Assembly: GCF_014648895.1 (NCBI RefSeq)
Contig: NZ_BMRZ01000013.1
Location: 62,001 to 126,000, forward strand
Reading direction: 5' to 3'
Source of the DNA: Streptomyces tanashiensis
GTDB taxonomy: Bacteria; Actinomycetota; Actinomycetes; Streptomycetales; Streptomycetaceae
DNA: 64,000 bases
The position numbers were made by a program, and so were the translations under genes. Positions 40,115 through 48,395 of this stretch are shown here, piece by piece (the stretch's first letter is position 1; each line of letters begins with the position of its first letter). The notes under the pieces are model-generated. The model was not told the DNA's origin. It did no database searches and was given only the letters and a program-made list of their open reading frames with translations.

Positions 40115-41482
40115 ATGGACGATCTTCTGACGCGGCTGCGCGCCGGGCTCCCCGCCGAGGCGCTGCTCACCGATCCGGACGTGACGGCCTCCTACGCGCG
40201 CGACATGGCGAGTTTCTGCGAGGCCGGCGCCCCCGCGGCCGTCGTGCTCCCGCGCACGGTCGAACAGGTCCAGCACGTCATGCGCACCGCGACCGAACTC
40301 CGTGTGCCCGTCGTGCCGCAGGGCGCCCGCACGGGCCTGTCCGGCGGCGCCAACGCCTCCGACGGCTGCATCGTGCTCTCCCTCGTCAAGATGGACCGCA
40401 TCCTGGAGATCAACCCGGTCGACCGGATCGCCGTCGTCGAACCGGGCGTCGTCAACGCCGTGCTGTCCCGTGCAGTCGCCGAACACGGTCTGTACTACCC
40501 GCCGGACCCGTCCAGCTGGGAGACCTGCACCATCGGCGGGAACATCGGCACCGCCTCGGGCGGCCTGTGCTGCGTCAAGTACGGGGTCACCGCCGAGTAC
40601 GTCCTCGGCCTGGACGTCGTCCTCGCCGACGGCCGGCTCCTGCGCACCGGCCGGCGCACCGCCAAGGGCGTCGCCGGCTATGACCTGACCCGGCTCTTCG
40701 TCGGCTCGGAGGGCAGTCTCGGCATCGTCGTCGGGGCCGTGCTCGCGCTCCGGCCGCAGCCGCCGGCGCAGCTCGCGCTCGCCGCCGAGTTCCCCTCCGC
40801 GGCCGCCGCCTGCGAGGCCGTCTGCGCGATCATGGAGCGCGGACACACCCCTTCGCTGCTCGAACTCATGGACCGCACCACCGTGCAGGCGGTCAACAAG
40901 ATGGCGCGCATGGGTCTGCCGGACACCACGGAGGCCCTGCTCCTGTGTGCCTTCGACACCCCGGACCCGGCCGCCGATCTGGCCGCCGTCGGGGAGCTGT
41001 GCGCGGCGGCGGGTGCCGCCGAGGTCGTCCCGGCCGCGGACAGCGCCGAGTCCGAACTGCTCCTCCAGGCGCGCCGGCTCTCCCTCACGGCCCTGGAGAC
41101 GATCAAGTCCGCGACGATGATCGACGACGTGTGCGTGCCGCGGACGCGGCTCGCCGAGATGCTCGACGGCACGGCGGCGATCGCGGAGAAGTACCACCTG
41201 ACCATCGGGGTCTGCGCGCACGCGGGCGACGGCAACACCCATCCCGTCGTCTGCTTCGACCACACCGACGAGGACGAGTCGCGGCGGGCGCGGGAGTCCT
41301 TCGACGAGATCATGGCGCTCGGGCTCGCGCTCGGCGGCACGATCACCGGCGAGCACGGCGTGGGCGTCCTCAAGAAGGAGTGGCTGGCACGGGAGCTGGG
41401 GCCGGTCGGTCTGGAGCTCCAGCGCGGGATCAAGGCCACCTTCGACCCGCTGGGGCTGCTCAACCCCGGAAAGCTCTTCTGA
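40115..41482 (+). CDS. FAD-linked oxidase, glycolate/D-lactate dehydrogenase (GlcD) type
   Basis: A 455-aa flavoprotein with the PCMH FAD domain (VPQGARTGLSGGANASDG, about 68-85; IGGNIGTASGGLCCVKYG, about 138-155) and the FAD-oxidase C domain (CAHAGDGNTHPV, about 367-378; TGEHGVGVLKKEWL). It oxidises a 2-hydroxy acid such as glycolate or D-lactate and passes electrons to an unidentified acceptor. No GlcE/GlcF partners are adjacent, so it is probably a single-subunit dehydrogenase. Convergent with the ssgG-like gene, 23 nt apart. Confidence 0.9.
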   Translation: MDDLLTRLRAGLPAEALLTDPDVTASYARDMASFCEAGAPAAVVLPRTVEQVQHVMRTATELRVPVVPQGARTGLSGGANASDGCIVLSLVKMDRILEINPVDRIAVVEPGVVNAVLSRAVAEHGLYYPPDPSSWETCTIGGNIGTASGGLCCVKYGVTAEYVLGLDVVLADGRLLRTGRRTAKGVAGYDLTRLFVGSEGSLGIVVGAVLALRPQPPAQLALAAEFPSAAAACEAVCAIMERGHTPSLLELMDRTTVQAVNKMARMGLPDTTEALLLCAFDTPDPAADLAAVGELCAAAGAAEVVPAADSAESELLLQARRLSLTALETIKSATMIDDVCVPRTRLAEMLDGTAAIAEKYHLTIGVCAHAGDGNTHPVVCFDHTDEDESRRARESFDEIMALGLALGGTITGEHGVGVLKKEWLARELGPVGLELQRGIKATFDPLGLLNPGKLF

Positions 41483-41505
41483 GTTCGCATCAGGAGGTAC
41501 GGGGG

Positions 41506-41997
41506 TCACAGCTCGCCGTCCTGGGACTCGTCCGACGGCCACGGGTCGCGCAGCCACAGCTCGTCGGCGATCGCGGTGGTCGCCAGGAGCTCCGCCAGCC
41601 CGTCGTCGATGCCGAGCCGCTCGGACTCGGTGCCCGGCGGCACCGCGCGCAGGGTCCGCTCCAGCCAGGCGGACACCTGCGCGGACGGGGCCTCCAGGAG
41701 CGCGTCGCCGTCGGGGGAGGAGAGCGCCATCAGGATGACGCTGCGGCCGTCGACCTTCGTGGGCCAGATGCGGACGTCCCCGTGGCCGCAGGCCCGGAAG
41801 ACGCCCTCGACGAGCAGCTCGCGCGCGAACGTCCAGTTGACCGGGTGGTCCGTGCCGACGTGGAAGGTGATGTGGACGGCGTACGGGTCGTCCGTCCGGT
41901 AGGCGAGCCGGGCGGGGACGGGGATGGAGCGCTCGGGGGAGAGCACCAGCTTCAGCTCCAGCTCGCGCTCGACGGTGGTGTTGTCGGTGTTCTGCAT
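41506..41997 (-). CDS. ssgG: SsgA-like sporulation/cell division protein, probably SsgG
   Basis: A 163-aa member of the SsgA-like family found only in sporulating actinomycetes, which controls septum placement and wall remodelling. Diagnostic segments are VPARLAYRTDDPYAVHITFHV, VNWTFARELL and WPTKVDGRSVILMALSSPDG. The acidic tail (DESQDGEL) is longer than in SsgB. GAAGGAG lies 7 nt before the ATG. The symbol rests on my memory that ssgG lies next to this FAD-oxidase gene in S. coelicolor; the family call is firm, the paralog less so. Confidence 0.88.
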   Translation of the reverse strand: MQNTDNTTVERELELKLVLSPERSIPVPARLAYRTDDPYAVHITFHVGTDHPVNWTFARELLVEGVFRACGHGDVRIWPTKVDGRSVILMALSSPDGDALLEAPSAQVSAWLERTLRAVPPGTESERLGIDDGLAELLATTAIADELWLRDPWPSDESQDGEL

Positions 41998-42331
41998 GGT
42001 CGTGCTCCTTCTCGTGGACGGGCCCCGGACGGGCCTTCACCTGGAGAGAGCGGGGTGGACGCGGCTCATTACGCGACTTCGGGAAGTTTTTTCGGGAAGT
42101 TTCCGGGGGAGGTGTTCCGGGCCGGCCTCCGCGCGGGATGCGGCGCGGGATGTGTCGGCCCGAACATCACCGGGAGTGATCGATTCCGGTAAGCGTCCCC
42201 CCGAAGGCGGGCTTTCTCGCGGGCTCCTTCTCCCCTCGGGGACGTTCTTCGTTACTGTCCTCCTTGGGCGCGGCACGCCCGGCGCGCGGCCGTGCGGATC
42301 AAAGGCGTTGTGACTGAACGGAGTCGGGGCA
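41998..42331. promoter_or_regulatory. Divergent intergenic region between ssgG and an RDD gene
   Basis: There is no gene in these 334 nt. Two exact direct repeats TTCGGGAAGTTT lie at 42078-42089 and 42091-42102 (13-bp period), 80-105 nt before the ssgG ATG, within the most AT-rich stretch. On the other side, TTCTTCG...GTTACTGTCC near 42245-42265 may be part of the RDD gene promoter. Confidence 0.4.
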
Positions 42332-43918
42332 GTGGCTACTCCTCCTGGAGGCGGCGGAGAGGTACCGCAGGCGGGGTACTACCCGGACCCGTCCATTCCC
42401 GGATACATCCGGTTCTGGAACGGGGGCGCGTGGGTGCCCGGCACGAGCCGGCCCGCCCCCGCGGACGGCGAGGTTCCGCCCCAGCCGCCCGCCGCGGCGA
42501 TCCCGGCGGGCCCGATCCTGGCCTCCGGCCCCGCCCCGGCCCCGGTGGCGGCACCCGCCAGGTCCGCGGAGCCGGAACCGTTCGAGGCACCGGCGCGGTC
42601 CGTGGCGCCCGTGCCGTCCCCGGCGCCCGAGCAGCCCGCCGCGCAGGTGCCGGCCGCCGCGTCCGTGCAGCCCACCGCGTACGTTCCCGCCCAGGCCCAG
42701 GCCCAGGCCCAGGCGCAGGCGCAGGCCCAGGCGCAGGCGCAGGCGCAGGCCCAGCCGCAGGCCCAGGCCCAGGCCCAGGCTCAACCACAGGCCCAGGCCC
42801 AGCCACAGGCGCAACCACAGGCCCAGGCCCCCGCACCGGCGCCCGCTCCCGTACCCACGGTGGAGGAGACCGGGCCCGTCTTCTTCGACGAGGAGCCCCT
42901 CGCGGCCGAGCCCGCGTCGGCCTGGCAGGCGGACTCCGCCCGGCAGACCGGGTTCGGCGGCGAGCTCGACCAGAAGGTCTCCTGGGGAGCGCCGCGGACG
43001 CCCGACCCGCGCACCCCGGCCGAGTGGCCGGTCGCGGGCGGGAGCGAGCCGGACGAGCCGCGGGCCGCCGCCCCGGCGCCCGTCGCGGACCCCCGGGCGA
43101 CCGGGGGAGCGGCACGCCTCGGGGGCATGCCCGTCACCCCGATCCCGACGCCCTCCCCGGCACCCCAGCCTCAGCCTCAGCCCCAGCCCCGACCGGCTCA
43201 GGCCGCCGCGCCCGCCCCCGCGGCCCCGGCCCCCTCGCCCGTACCGACGCCCGTGCAGGCCCCGGCCCCCGCGCCGGCCCCCGCCCCCGTACCGGCGACA
43301 CCGTCCACGCCCTCCTGGGCCGCTCAGCAGCAGCCCCAGGCCGGGGCCCGGCCCCAGCCGCAGGAACAGCAGCCCGTCGTCCCGTGGAAGCCGCCCGTCG
43401 AGGACGTGTTCCAGCAGGCGGCCCGCGCGCAGGCCTCCGCGCGCCCCGCGGGGCTCGGCAGGCGTCTGATCGCCCGTCTGATCGACGGCATCGTCCTGAG
43501 CGCGCTGGTCGGCGCGGCCTCCGTGCCCTTCGTGACCGCCGCCGTCGACCACATCGAGGGCAAGATCGAGGCCGCCAAGCAGTCCGGCACCACCGTCCAG
43601 GTCTGGCTGCTCGACTCGACGACCTCCGTCCAGTTCGGCATCGCGCTCGCCTCGCTGTTCGTGATCGGCATCCTGTACGAGGCGCTGCCCACCGCCAAGT
43701 GGGGCCGCACGCTCGGCAAGAAGCTGTGCGGGATCGAGGTGCGGGACATCGAGTCGCACCAGCCGCCGACGTTCGGGAAGGCGCTCCGCCGCTGGCTCGT
43801 CTACAGCGTCCTGGGGATCCTGGCCATCGGTGTCCTCAATGTCCTGTGGTGCCTCTTCGACCGCCCCTGGCGGCAGTGCTGGCACGACAAGGCGGCGCGC
43901 ACCTTCGTGGCGCGCTGA
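42332..43918 (+). CDS. RDD-family membrane protein with DUF2510-like head and (AQ)n linker
   Basis: A 528-aa protein from a GTG at 42332. Residues 12-45 (AGYYPDPSIPGYIRFWNGGAWVPG) match the short DUF2510 motif common at the N-terminus of actinobacterial membrane proteins. Residues 45-375 are low complexity, including a 46-residue Ala-Gln repeat and many Ala-Pro runs. Residues 380-528 are the RDD domain: GLGRRLIARLIDGIVLSALVG, then WGRTLGKKLCGIEV and a final WHDKAARTFV. RDD proteins are often transport or channel-like; function unknown. A second RDD gene follows 146 nt downstream. Confidence 0.85.
   Translation: MATPPGGGGEVPQAGYYPDPSIPGYIRFWNGGAWVPGTSRPAPADGEVPPQPPAAAIPAGPILASGPAPAPVAAPARSAEPEPFEAPARSVAPVPSPAPEQPAAQVPAAASVQPTAYVPAQAQAQAQAQAQAQAQAQAQAQPQAQAQAQAQPQAQAQPQAQPQAQAPAPAPAPVPTVEETGPVFFDEEPLAAEPASAWQADSARQTGFGGELDQKVSWGAPRTPDPRTPAEWPVAGGSEPDEPRAAAPAPVADPRATGGAARLGGMPVTPIPTPSPAPQPQPQPQPRPAQAAAPAPAAPAPSPVPTPVQAPAPAPAPAPVPATPSTPSWAAQQQPQAGARPQPQEQQPVVPWKPPVEDVFQQAARAQASARPAGLGRRLIARLIDGIVLSALVGAASVPFVTAAVDHIEGKIEAAKQSGTTVQVWLLDSTTSVQFGIALASLFVIGILYEALPTAKWGRTLGKKLCGIEVRDIESHQPPTFGKALRRWLVYSVLGILAIGVLNVLWCLFDRPWRQCWHDKAARTFVAR
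42689..42826 (+). repeat. Hexanucleotide repeat encoding Ala/Pro-Gln, 23 units
   Basis: 23 consecutive in-frame hexamers of GCCCAG, GCGCAG and CCRCAG type. Synonymous drift between GCC and GCG, and GCG-to-CCA/CCG changes, show it is not freshly expanded throughout, though runs of identical units remain. Confidence 0.9.
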
Positions 43919-44064
43919 CGGTCCGCCGGGGAAGCGCCCGGGAAGCACGGGAGGCACCGGGGAGGCACCGGGACGGCGCGAGGGACGCCCCGCGAGGGAC
44001 GCCCCGTCCCCCGAACGGGCGGTGATTCCTTGCGGGGCCGTCCCGCCCGGGATGCACTGCCCCC

Positions 44065-44823
44065 ATGAGCACCGACCAGCCGCCGCCCGGCCAGCCGCCC
44101 GAGGACGACCCGTTCAGCAAGAGGCCCCCGGAGCCGCCGCCGGGAGGTCCGCCGCCGTCGGGGCCACCCCCGGAAGGCCCGCCTCCGGGAGGGCCTCCAC
44201 CGGGAGGTCCGCCTCCGGGAGGGCCCCCGCCGGGAGGTCCGCCTCCGGGGAGCCCGTACGGCTCGCCGTACGACAACATGCCCCCGCCCCCGCCCCCGTA
44301 CGGCAGTGGCTACGGAGGCGGTTACGGAGGGACCGATCCGCTCTCCGGGATGCCGCCGCTCGCCGAGACCGGCCGGCGCGTCCTCGCCCGGCTGGTCGAC
44401 TGGCTGATCGTCGCGGTGCCGCTCGCGATCATCGGCATCCCGTTCCACATCTACGACCGGGCGACCCGGGACGGCAACGACTTCGGCGACACGGTCAACA
44501 GCCTCAACGGCGGCAGCCAGCTGGTCTTCCAGCTCATCACGATCGTCGCGTTCGTCGCGTACGACACCGTGCTCACGGCCAAGGACGGCCGGACCGTCGG
44601 CAAGAAGCTGATGAAGCTGCGGGTCGCGATGCTCAACGACGGATCGACGCCGCCGATGAGCCAGTCCCTGCTGCGCGCCGTCGTGCTCTGGGTGCCCGCG
44701 CTGGTCTGCTGCGCCTGCCTGTGGCCGCTGCTGATCCTGATCCTGATCGTGGTCGACAAGCCGTACAAGCAGGGCCTGCACGACAAGGCGGCGAAGACCG
44801 TGGTGGTGAGCGTCCCTCAGTAA
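44065..44823 (+). CDS. RDD-family membrane protein with PPPGG-repeat head
   Basis: A 252-aa protein. Residues 1-95 are Pro/Gly-rich with PPPGG repeats and a YGSGYGGGYGG stretch. The RDD domain occupies 100-250: TGRRVLARLVDWLIVAVPLAIIG, then DGRTVGKKLMKLRVAML, LLRAVVLWVPAL and LHDKAAKTVVV. Three to four membrane segments. It shares the RDD core with the upstream gene but a different head, so the two are likely old tandem duplicates. It ends 13 nt from the convergent small membrane gene. Confidence 0.86.
   Translation: MSTDQPPPGQPPEDDPFSKRPPEPPPGGPPPSGPPPEGPPPGGPPPGGPPPGGPPPGGPPPGSPYGSPYDNMPPPPPPYGSGYGGGYGGTDPLSGMPPLAETGRRVLARLVDWLIVAVPLAIIGIPFHIYDRATRDGNDFGDTVNSLNGGSQLVFQLITIVAFVAYDTVLTAKDGRTVGKKLMKLRVAMLNDGSTPPMSQSLLRAVVLWVPALVCCACLWPLLILILIVVDKPYKQGLHDKAAKTVVVSVPQ
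44136..44249 (+). repeat. 15-bp tandem repeat encoding PPPGG
   Basis: About seven imperfect units of a 15-bp repeat (CCGCCTCCGGGAGGT type) inside the RDD gene. Wobble positions vary between units. Confidence 0.8.
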
Positions 44824-44836
44824 TACGGACGAAGCG

Positions 44837-45094
44837 TCACGAACCGATCCGGGTATCGGCCCCCGCGCCCACGCGCTCGGCCGGCACCCGGATCTCTTCG
44901 TCCACGGAGGTATTGACGGGTCGCTCGCGCACCGGCATCGTCACGGCCACGAGGGCGCCGAGCAGCAGGCCGGCGGCACAGATCACCGCGATGCCCAGGG
45001 TCGTCGTCGTACCGGAGAGCAGCAGCAGGGCGACGGTCGCGAGGACGACGGTGGCCGAACCGTAGGTGAGCTGTGCGGCGTTCGGACGCTGCAT
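44837..45094 (-). CDS. Small two-helix membrane protein
   Basis: An 85-aa protein, ATG at 45094. Two transmembrane segments (GSATVVLATVALLLLSG and TLGIAVICAAGLLLGALVAV) are followed by a hydrophilic tail (RERPVNTSVDEEIRVPAERVG). A GAGGGGCGG ribosome site lies about 10 nt upstream. Divergent from the M6 protease gene. It resembles conserved short Streptomyces membrane proteins, function unknown. Confidence 0.72.
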   Translation of the reverse strand: MQRPNAAQLTYGSATVVLATVALLLLSGTTTTLGIAVICAAGLLLGALVAVTMPVRERPVNTSVDEEIRVPAERVGAGADTRIGS

Positions 45095-45421
45095 GACGTG
45101 TACCGCCCCTCGAGACTTCGGTACGACTCTACGACGGTGGATGCCCGGGCGGTGGCGCAGGTAAGCGTGACCTAACCCACGCTTCCGGTGCACGGGGGGC
45201 GCACGGGGTCACGAAATCGTCAATCTTCCTTCACGGTGCGCCCGCTGAGTGTTCGATTATCGGAAACCGGCTCCTGCATAGTGCAGTTGACCCGTGCAAG
45301 TCAAGATCTGTCTTTTCTCGTCCCACTCCGGTCGAATGTCGTCACTTGTGACGCGCGACCCCGCCGGACGGACACCCCACCTTCGGTCCGAGAGCGCGGG
45401 CGCCGGGGAGGACAACATCAA
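45095..45421. promoter_or_regulatory. Divergent regulatory region upstream of the M6 protease
   Basis: No gene in 327 nt; locally AT-richer than its surroundings. Three signals are visible. A 13/19 match to the DtxR/DmdR iron box lies at 45157-45175. A palindrome CTGCA-TAG-TGCAG lies at 45276-45288. An inverted repeat TTGAC-n8-GTCAA lies at 45289-45306, and its first arm could be a -35 box. Secreted protease genes in this genus are often under developmental control, but no site can be assigned with certainty. Confidence 0.4.
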
Positions 45422-47830
45422 GTGACCAACAGACGACGGGCGATCAGAGCGTCCGCAGTCGTCGTGGCGCTCGCGGCCACCGCCGCCACCGCCTCGACCT
45501 TCACCACCGCCTGGGCCGACAATCACGTCAGCGTGGAGCCGGCCGGCATCCAGACCGTCGACAAGACGACGGTCGACCACGACCTCGAGGGTCCCTACAG
45601 CGACCAGCAGGAGCAGCAGCGCAAGGCTGCCCTGGAGCGGGTGCTGAACGGCGACGCCAAGGTCGAGAACCGTGGCGGCTCTCAGGTCGTGAAGCTCGGC
45701 GCGAAGAAGTACGTCGAGCTCGGCCGCGAGAAGACCGACAAGATCTTCACGATCCTCGTCGAGTTCGGCGACCAGGTGGACAACACCACCCTGGTCGACC
45801 GCAAGGACGACGACACGCCGGAGCTGAAGCCGAAGTACGGCGGCACGCCCGGCCCGCTGCACAACCGTATAGCCCAGCCGGACCGTGCGAACGACAACTC
45901 CACGGCCTGGCAGGCGGACTACAACCAGCAGCACTTCCAGGACCTGTACTTCGGCACCGGCAAGGACAAGAAGGGCCAGCCGAAGCAGTCCCTGAAGACC
46001 TACTACGAGCGGACCTCGTCCGGCCGTTACTCGGTCGACGGCACGGTCTCCGACTGGGTCAAGGTCCCGTACAACGAGGCCCGTTACGGCTCGAACTACT
46101 GCGGCCAGACCAACTGCTCCAACGTCTGGGACACCGTCCGCGACGGCCTCACCGCCTGGGTCGCCGACCAGAAGGCCAAGGGCCAGACCGACGCCCAGAT
46201 CAAGGCCCAGCTGGCCACGTACGACCAGTGGGACCGTTACGACTTCGACGGCGACGGCAACTTCAACGAGGCCGACGGCTACATCGACCACTTCCAGCTC
46301 GTGCACGCGGGCGAGGACGAGTCGGCCGGCGGCGGCGCCGAGGGCAAGAACGCCCTGTGGGCCCACCGCTGGTACGCCTACGGCACCAACGCGGGCAAGA
46401 CCGGCCCCGAGAACAACAAGGCCGGCGGCACCCCGATCGGTGACACCGGCATCTGGGTCGGCGACTACACGATGCAGCCGGAGAACGGCGGCCTCGGCGT
46501 CTTCGCCCACGAGTACGGCCACGACCTCGGTCTGCCGGACCACTACGACACCGCGGGCGGCGAGAACTCCACCGGGTTCTGGACCCTCATGTCCTCGGGT
46601 TCCTGGCTCGGCCAGGGCAAGGACGCCATCGGCGACCTGCCCGGCGACATGACCGCCTGGGACAAGCTCCAGCTCGGCTGGCTGAACTACGCCAAGGTCA
46701 ACGACTGGCAGCGCTCCACCAAGACCACCCACAAGCTGGGCGTCTCGGAGTACAACACCAAGAACCCGCAGGCGCTCGTCGTCGAGCTGCCGAAGAAGCA
46801 GGTCACCACCGACATCGTCGCTCCCGCCGAGGGTGCTTCGCAGTGGTGGAGCAACATGGGTGACGACCTCAAGAACACCCTGACCCGCTCCGTCGACCTC
46901 ACGGGCAAGACGTCCGCCTCCCTGGAGGTCCAGGGCTGGTACGACATCGAGGCCGAGTACGACTACCTCTACACCGAGGTGTCGACCGACGGCGGCGCCA
47001 ACTGGACGGCCCTGGACGGCACCGCCGACGGCGTGGCCCTCCCGCGCGACGCGGCCGGCTCCCCGGCGCTGACCGGTGTCTCCGACACCCGCAAGAAGCT
47101 CGTCTACAACCTGGGCGCCTACGCGGGCAAGAAGTTCGACCTCCGCTTCCGCTACCAGACGGACGGCGGCGCGGGCGGCAAGGGCTTCACGGCCGACGCC
47201 ATCAACCTGACCGCCGACGGTGCCTCCGTCTTCGCCGACGGCGCCGAGAACGGCGACAACGGCTGGGTCGCCAAGGGCTTCTCGCGGGTCGGCAAGGGCT
47301 TCACGAAGGAGTACGAGCAGTACTACATCGCGGAGAACCGCCAGTACGTCTCGTACGACTCGACCCTCAAGGTCGGCCCGTACAACTTCGGGTTCACGGG
47401 TGACAAGGCCGGCTGGGTCGAGCACTACGCGTACCAGAACGGTCTGCTCATCTGGAAGTGGGACCTGTCCCAGAAGGACAACAACACCTCCCAGCACCCG
47501 GGCGCCGGTCTGGTCCTCCCGATCGACTCGCACCCGAGCCCGCTGAAGTGGTCCAACGGTGAGCTGATGCGCAACCGCGTCCAGGCTTACGACTCGCCCT
47601 TCACCATCGCCCGCACGGACGGCTTCCAGCTCCACAACAAGGGCGTCGCCACGTGGGTCCCGTCGCAGGCCGGCAACCCGACCTTCGACGACCGCAAGGG
47701 CGTCTACTGGTTCGCCGAGAACCCGCGCGCCGGTGTCCAGGTAACTGACACCAACACCAAGATCCAGGTCGTCAAGGAGCCGAAGGATGGCCAGACGATC
47801 ACGGTTCAGGTCGGTCCCTCGACCAAGTAA
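45422..47830 (+). CDS. Secreted immune-inhibitor-A-type metalloprotease (peptidase M6)
   Basis: An 802-aa exported zinc protease. The GTG at 45422 follows GGGGAGGA. The signal peptide (VVVALAATAATASTFTTAWA) ends near residue 33 and a propeptide follows. The catalytic domain has the zinc motif HEYGHDLGLPDHYD (about 362-375) and a conserved LMSSGSWLG downstream. Calcium-binding DFDGDGNFNEADG is present. The C-terminal third is beta-rich (DGGANWTAL, KGFTADAINL) and resembles the InhA carbohydrate-binding-like domains. Codon use is typical of the genome. Terminated by a hairpin. Confidence 0.93.
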   Translation: MTNRRRAIRASAVVVALAATAATASTFTTAWADNHVSVEPAGIQTVDKTTVDHDLEGPYSDQQEQQRKAALERVLNGDAKVENRGGSQVVKLGAKKYVELGREKTDKIFTILVEFGDQVDNTTLVDRKDDDTPELKPKYGGTPGPLHNRIAQPDRANDNSTAWQADYNQQHFQDLYFGTGKDKKGQPKQSLKTYYERTSSGRYSVDGTVSDWVKVPYNEARYGSNYCGQTNCSNVWDTVRDGLTAWVADQKAKGQTDAQIKAQLATYDQWDRYDFDGDGNFNEADGYIDHFQLVHAGEDESAGGGAEGKNALWAHRWYAYGTNAGKTGPENNKAGGTPIGDTGIWVGDYTMQPENGGLGVFAHEYGHDLGLPDHYDTAGGENSTGFWTLMSSGSWLGQGKDAIGDLPGDMTAWDKLQLGWLNYAKVNDWQRSTKTTHKLGVSEYNTKNPQALVVELPKKQVTTDIVAPAEGASQWWSNMGDDLKNTLTRSVDLTGKTSASLEVQGWYDIEAEYDYLYTEVSTDGGANWTALDGTADGVALPRDAAGSPALTGVSDTRKKLVYNLGAYAGKKFDLRFRYQTDGGAGGKGFTADAINLTADGASVFADGAENGDNGWVAKGFSRVGKGFTKEYEQYYIAENRQYVSYDSTLKVGPYNFGFTGDKAGWVEHYAYQNGLLIWKWDLSQKDNNTSQHPGAGLVLPIDSHPSPLKWSNGELMRNRVQAYDSPFTIARTDGFQLHNKGVATWVPSQAGNPTFDDRKGVYWFAENPRAGVQVTDTNTKIQVVKEPKDGQTITVQVGPSTK

Positions 47831-47855
47831 TTTGTAGAACCGCAGGTCAAACCAT

Positions 47856-47891
47856 GATCGGCCGTCGCCCTCTAGCGGGCGGCGGCCGATC
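47856..47891 (+). terminator. Terminator after the M6 protease gene
   Basis: 15-bp stem GATCGGCCGTCGCCC with GGGCGGCGGCCGATC (one G-U pair) and a 6-nt loop, followed by GTGTTT, 26 nt after the stop. Confidence 0.85.
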
Positions 47892-47952
47892 GTGTTTAGG
47901 TGCGTCTGACGCAGTTCTTATTGACATCTGATCCACGGGGGAGTGGTTCCGC

Positions 47953-48264
47953 ATGCCCAACGGAGGGTTCTGCAAGCTGCCGGGAGGCAGCGTGGTCGTC
48001 GCCATAGGGCTTCCCAGCCCGGCCCGCGACGGCGCCACCGTCCGCTTCCTGGTCCACGCCGCCAACCGTGCCCGCGCCCTGACCCGGCTGCGGAACCTGG
48101 GGCTGCGGGCCGTCTACCTCCGCGGCAACACCGAGCCGCCGACCCCGGACGAGGTCACCGCGGTCCTGCACCACCCGGACGGCCTGCTGTGGAGATCCAC
48201 ACCGGGCACCGCCCAGGAGCTCTGGCACCCGGTCCGCTCCCTCCCGAAGGAACCGGCCGCGTAG
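47953..48264 (+). CDS. Conserved hypothetical protein, 103 aa
   Basis: A small soluble protein beginning MPNGGFCKLPGGSVVVAIGLP, with alternating strands and helices (TVRFLVHAANRARALTRLRNLGLRAVYLRGN, then PPTPDEVTAVLHHPDGLLWR). A GGGGGAG site lies about 10 nt before the ATG. No known domain recognised; it may be a small ferredoxin-like alpha/beta fold. The TAG stop lies inside a 15-bp repeat whose next copy has CAG, so the end may have been shortened recently. Confidence 0.7.
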   Translation: MPNGGFCKLPGGSVVVAIGLPSPARDGATVRFLVHAANRARALTRLRNLGLRAVYLRGNTEPPTPDEVTAVLHHPDGLLWRSTPGTAQELWHPVRSLPKEPAA

Positions 48265-48390
48265 GCACCGGCCGCGCAGGAAACGGGCGCGGAGGACCCG
48301 GACGCGGAGGACCCGGTCGCGCGGGCGACCAACCCGCGGGCGACCGACCCGCGGGCGACCGACGCGCGGGCGACCGACGCGCGGGCCGCC
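48253..48390. repeat. Degenerate 15-bp tandem repeats between convergent genes
   Basis: Two units CCGGCCGCG(T/C)AGG(C/A)A at 48253-48282, then roughly seven 15-bp units ending with several near-identical copies of CGCGGGCGACCGACC/G. The array spans the end of the hypothetical gene and the whole gap to pncA. Confidence 0.75.
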
Positions 48391-48395
48391 CGGCC

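Noticed and set aside
42689..42826. Hexamer repeat considered as a non-coding minisatellite
   Set aside because: Units stay in frame within a protein whose ends match DUF2510 and RDD domains, and wobble drift is synonymous.
45257..47635. A 792-codon minus-strand frame over the M6 protease
   Set aside because: Shadow frame of a gene with signal peptide and HExxH zinc motif; no independent ribosome site or motif.
48318..48390. Short regularly spaced repeats resembling a CRISPR array
   Set aside because: Units are 15 bp and contiguous without spacers; this is a simple tandem repeat.
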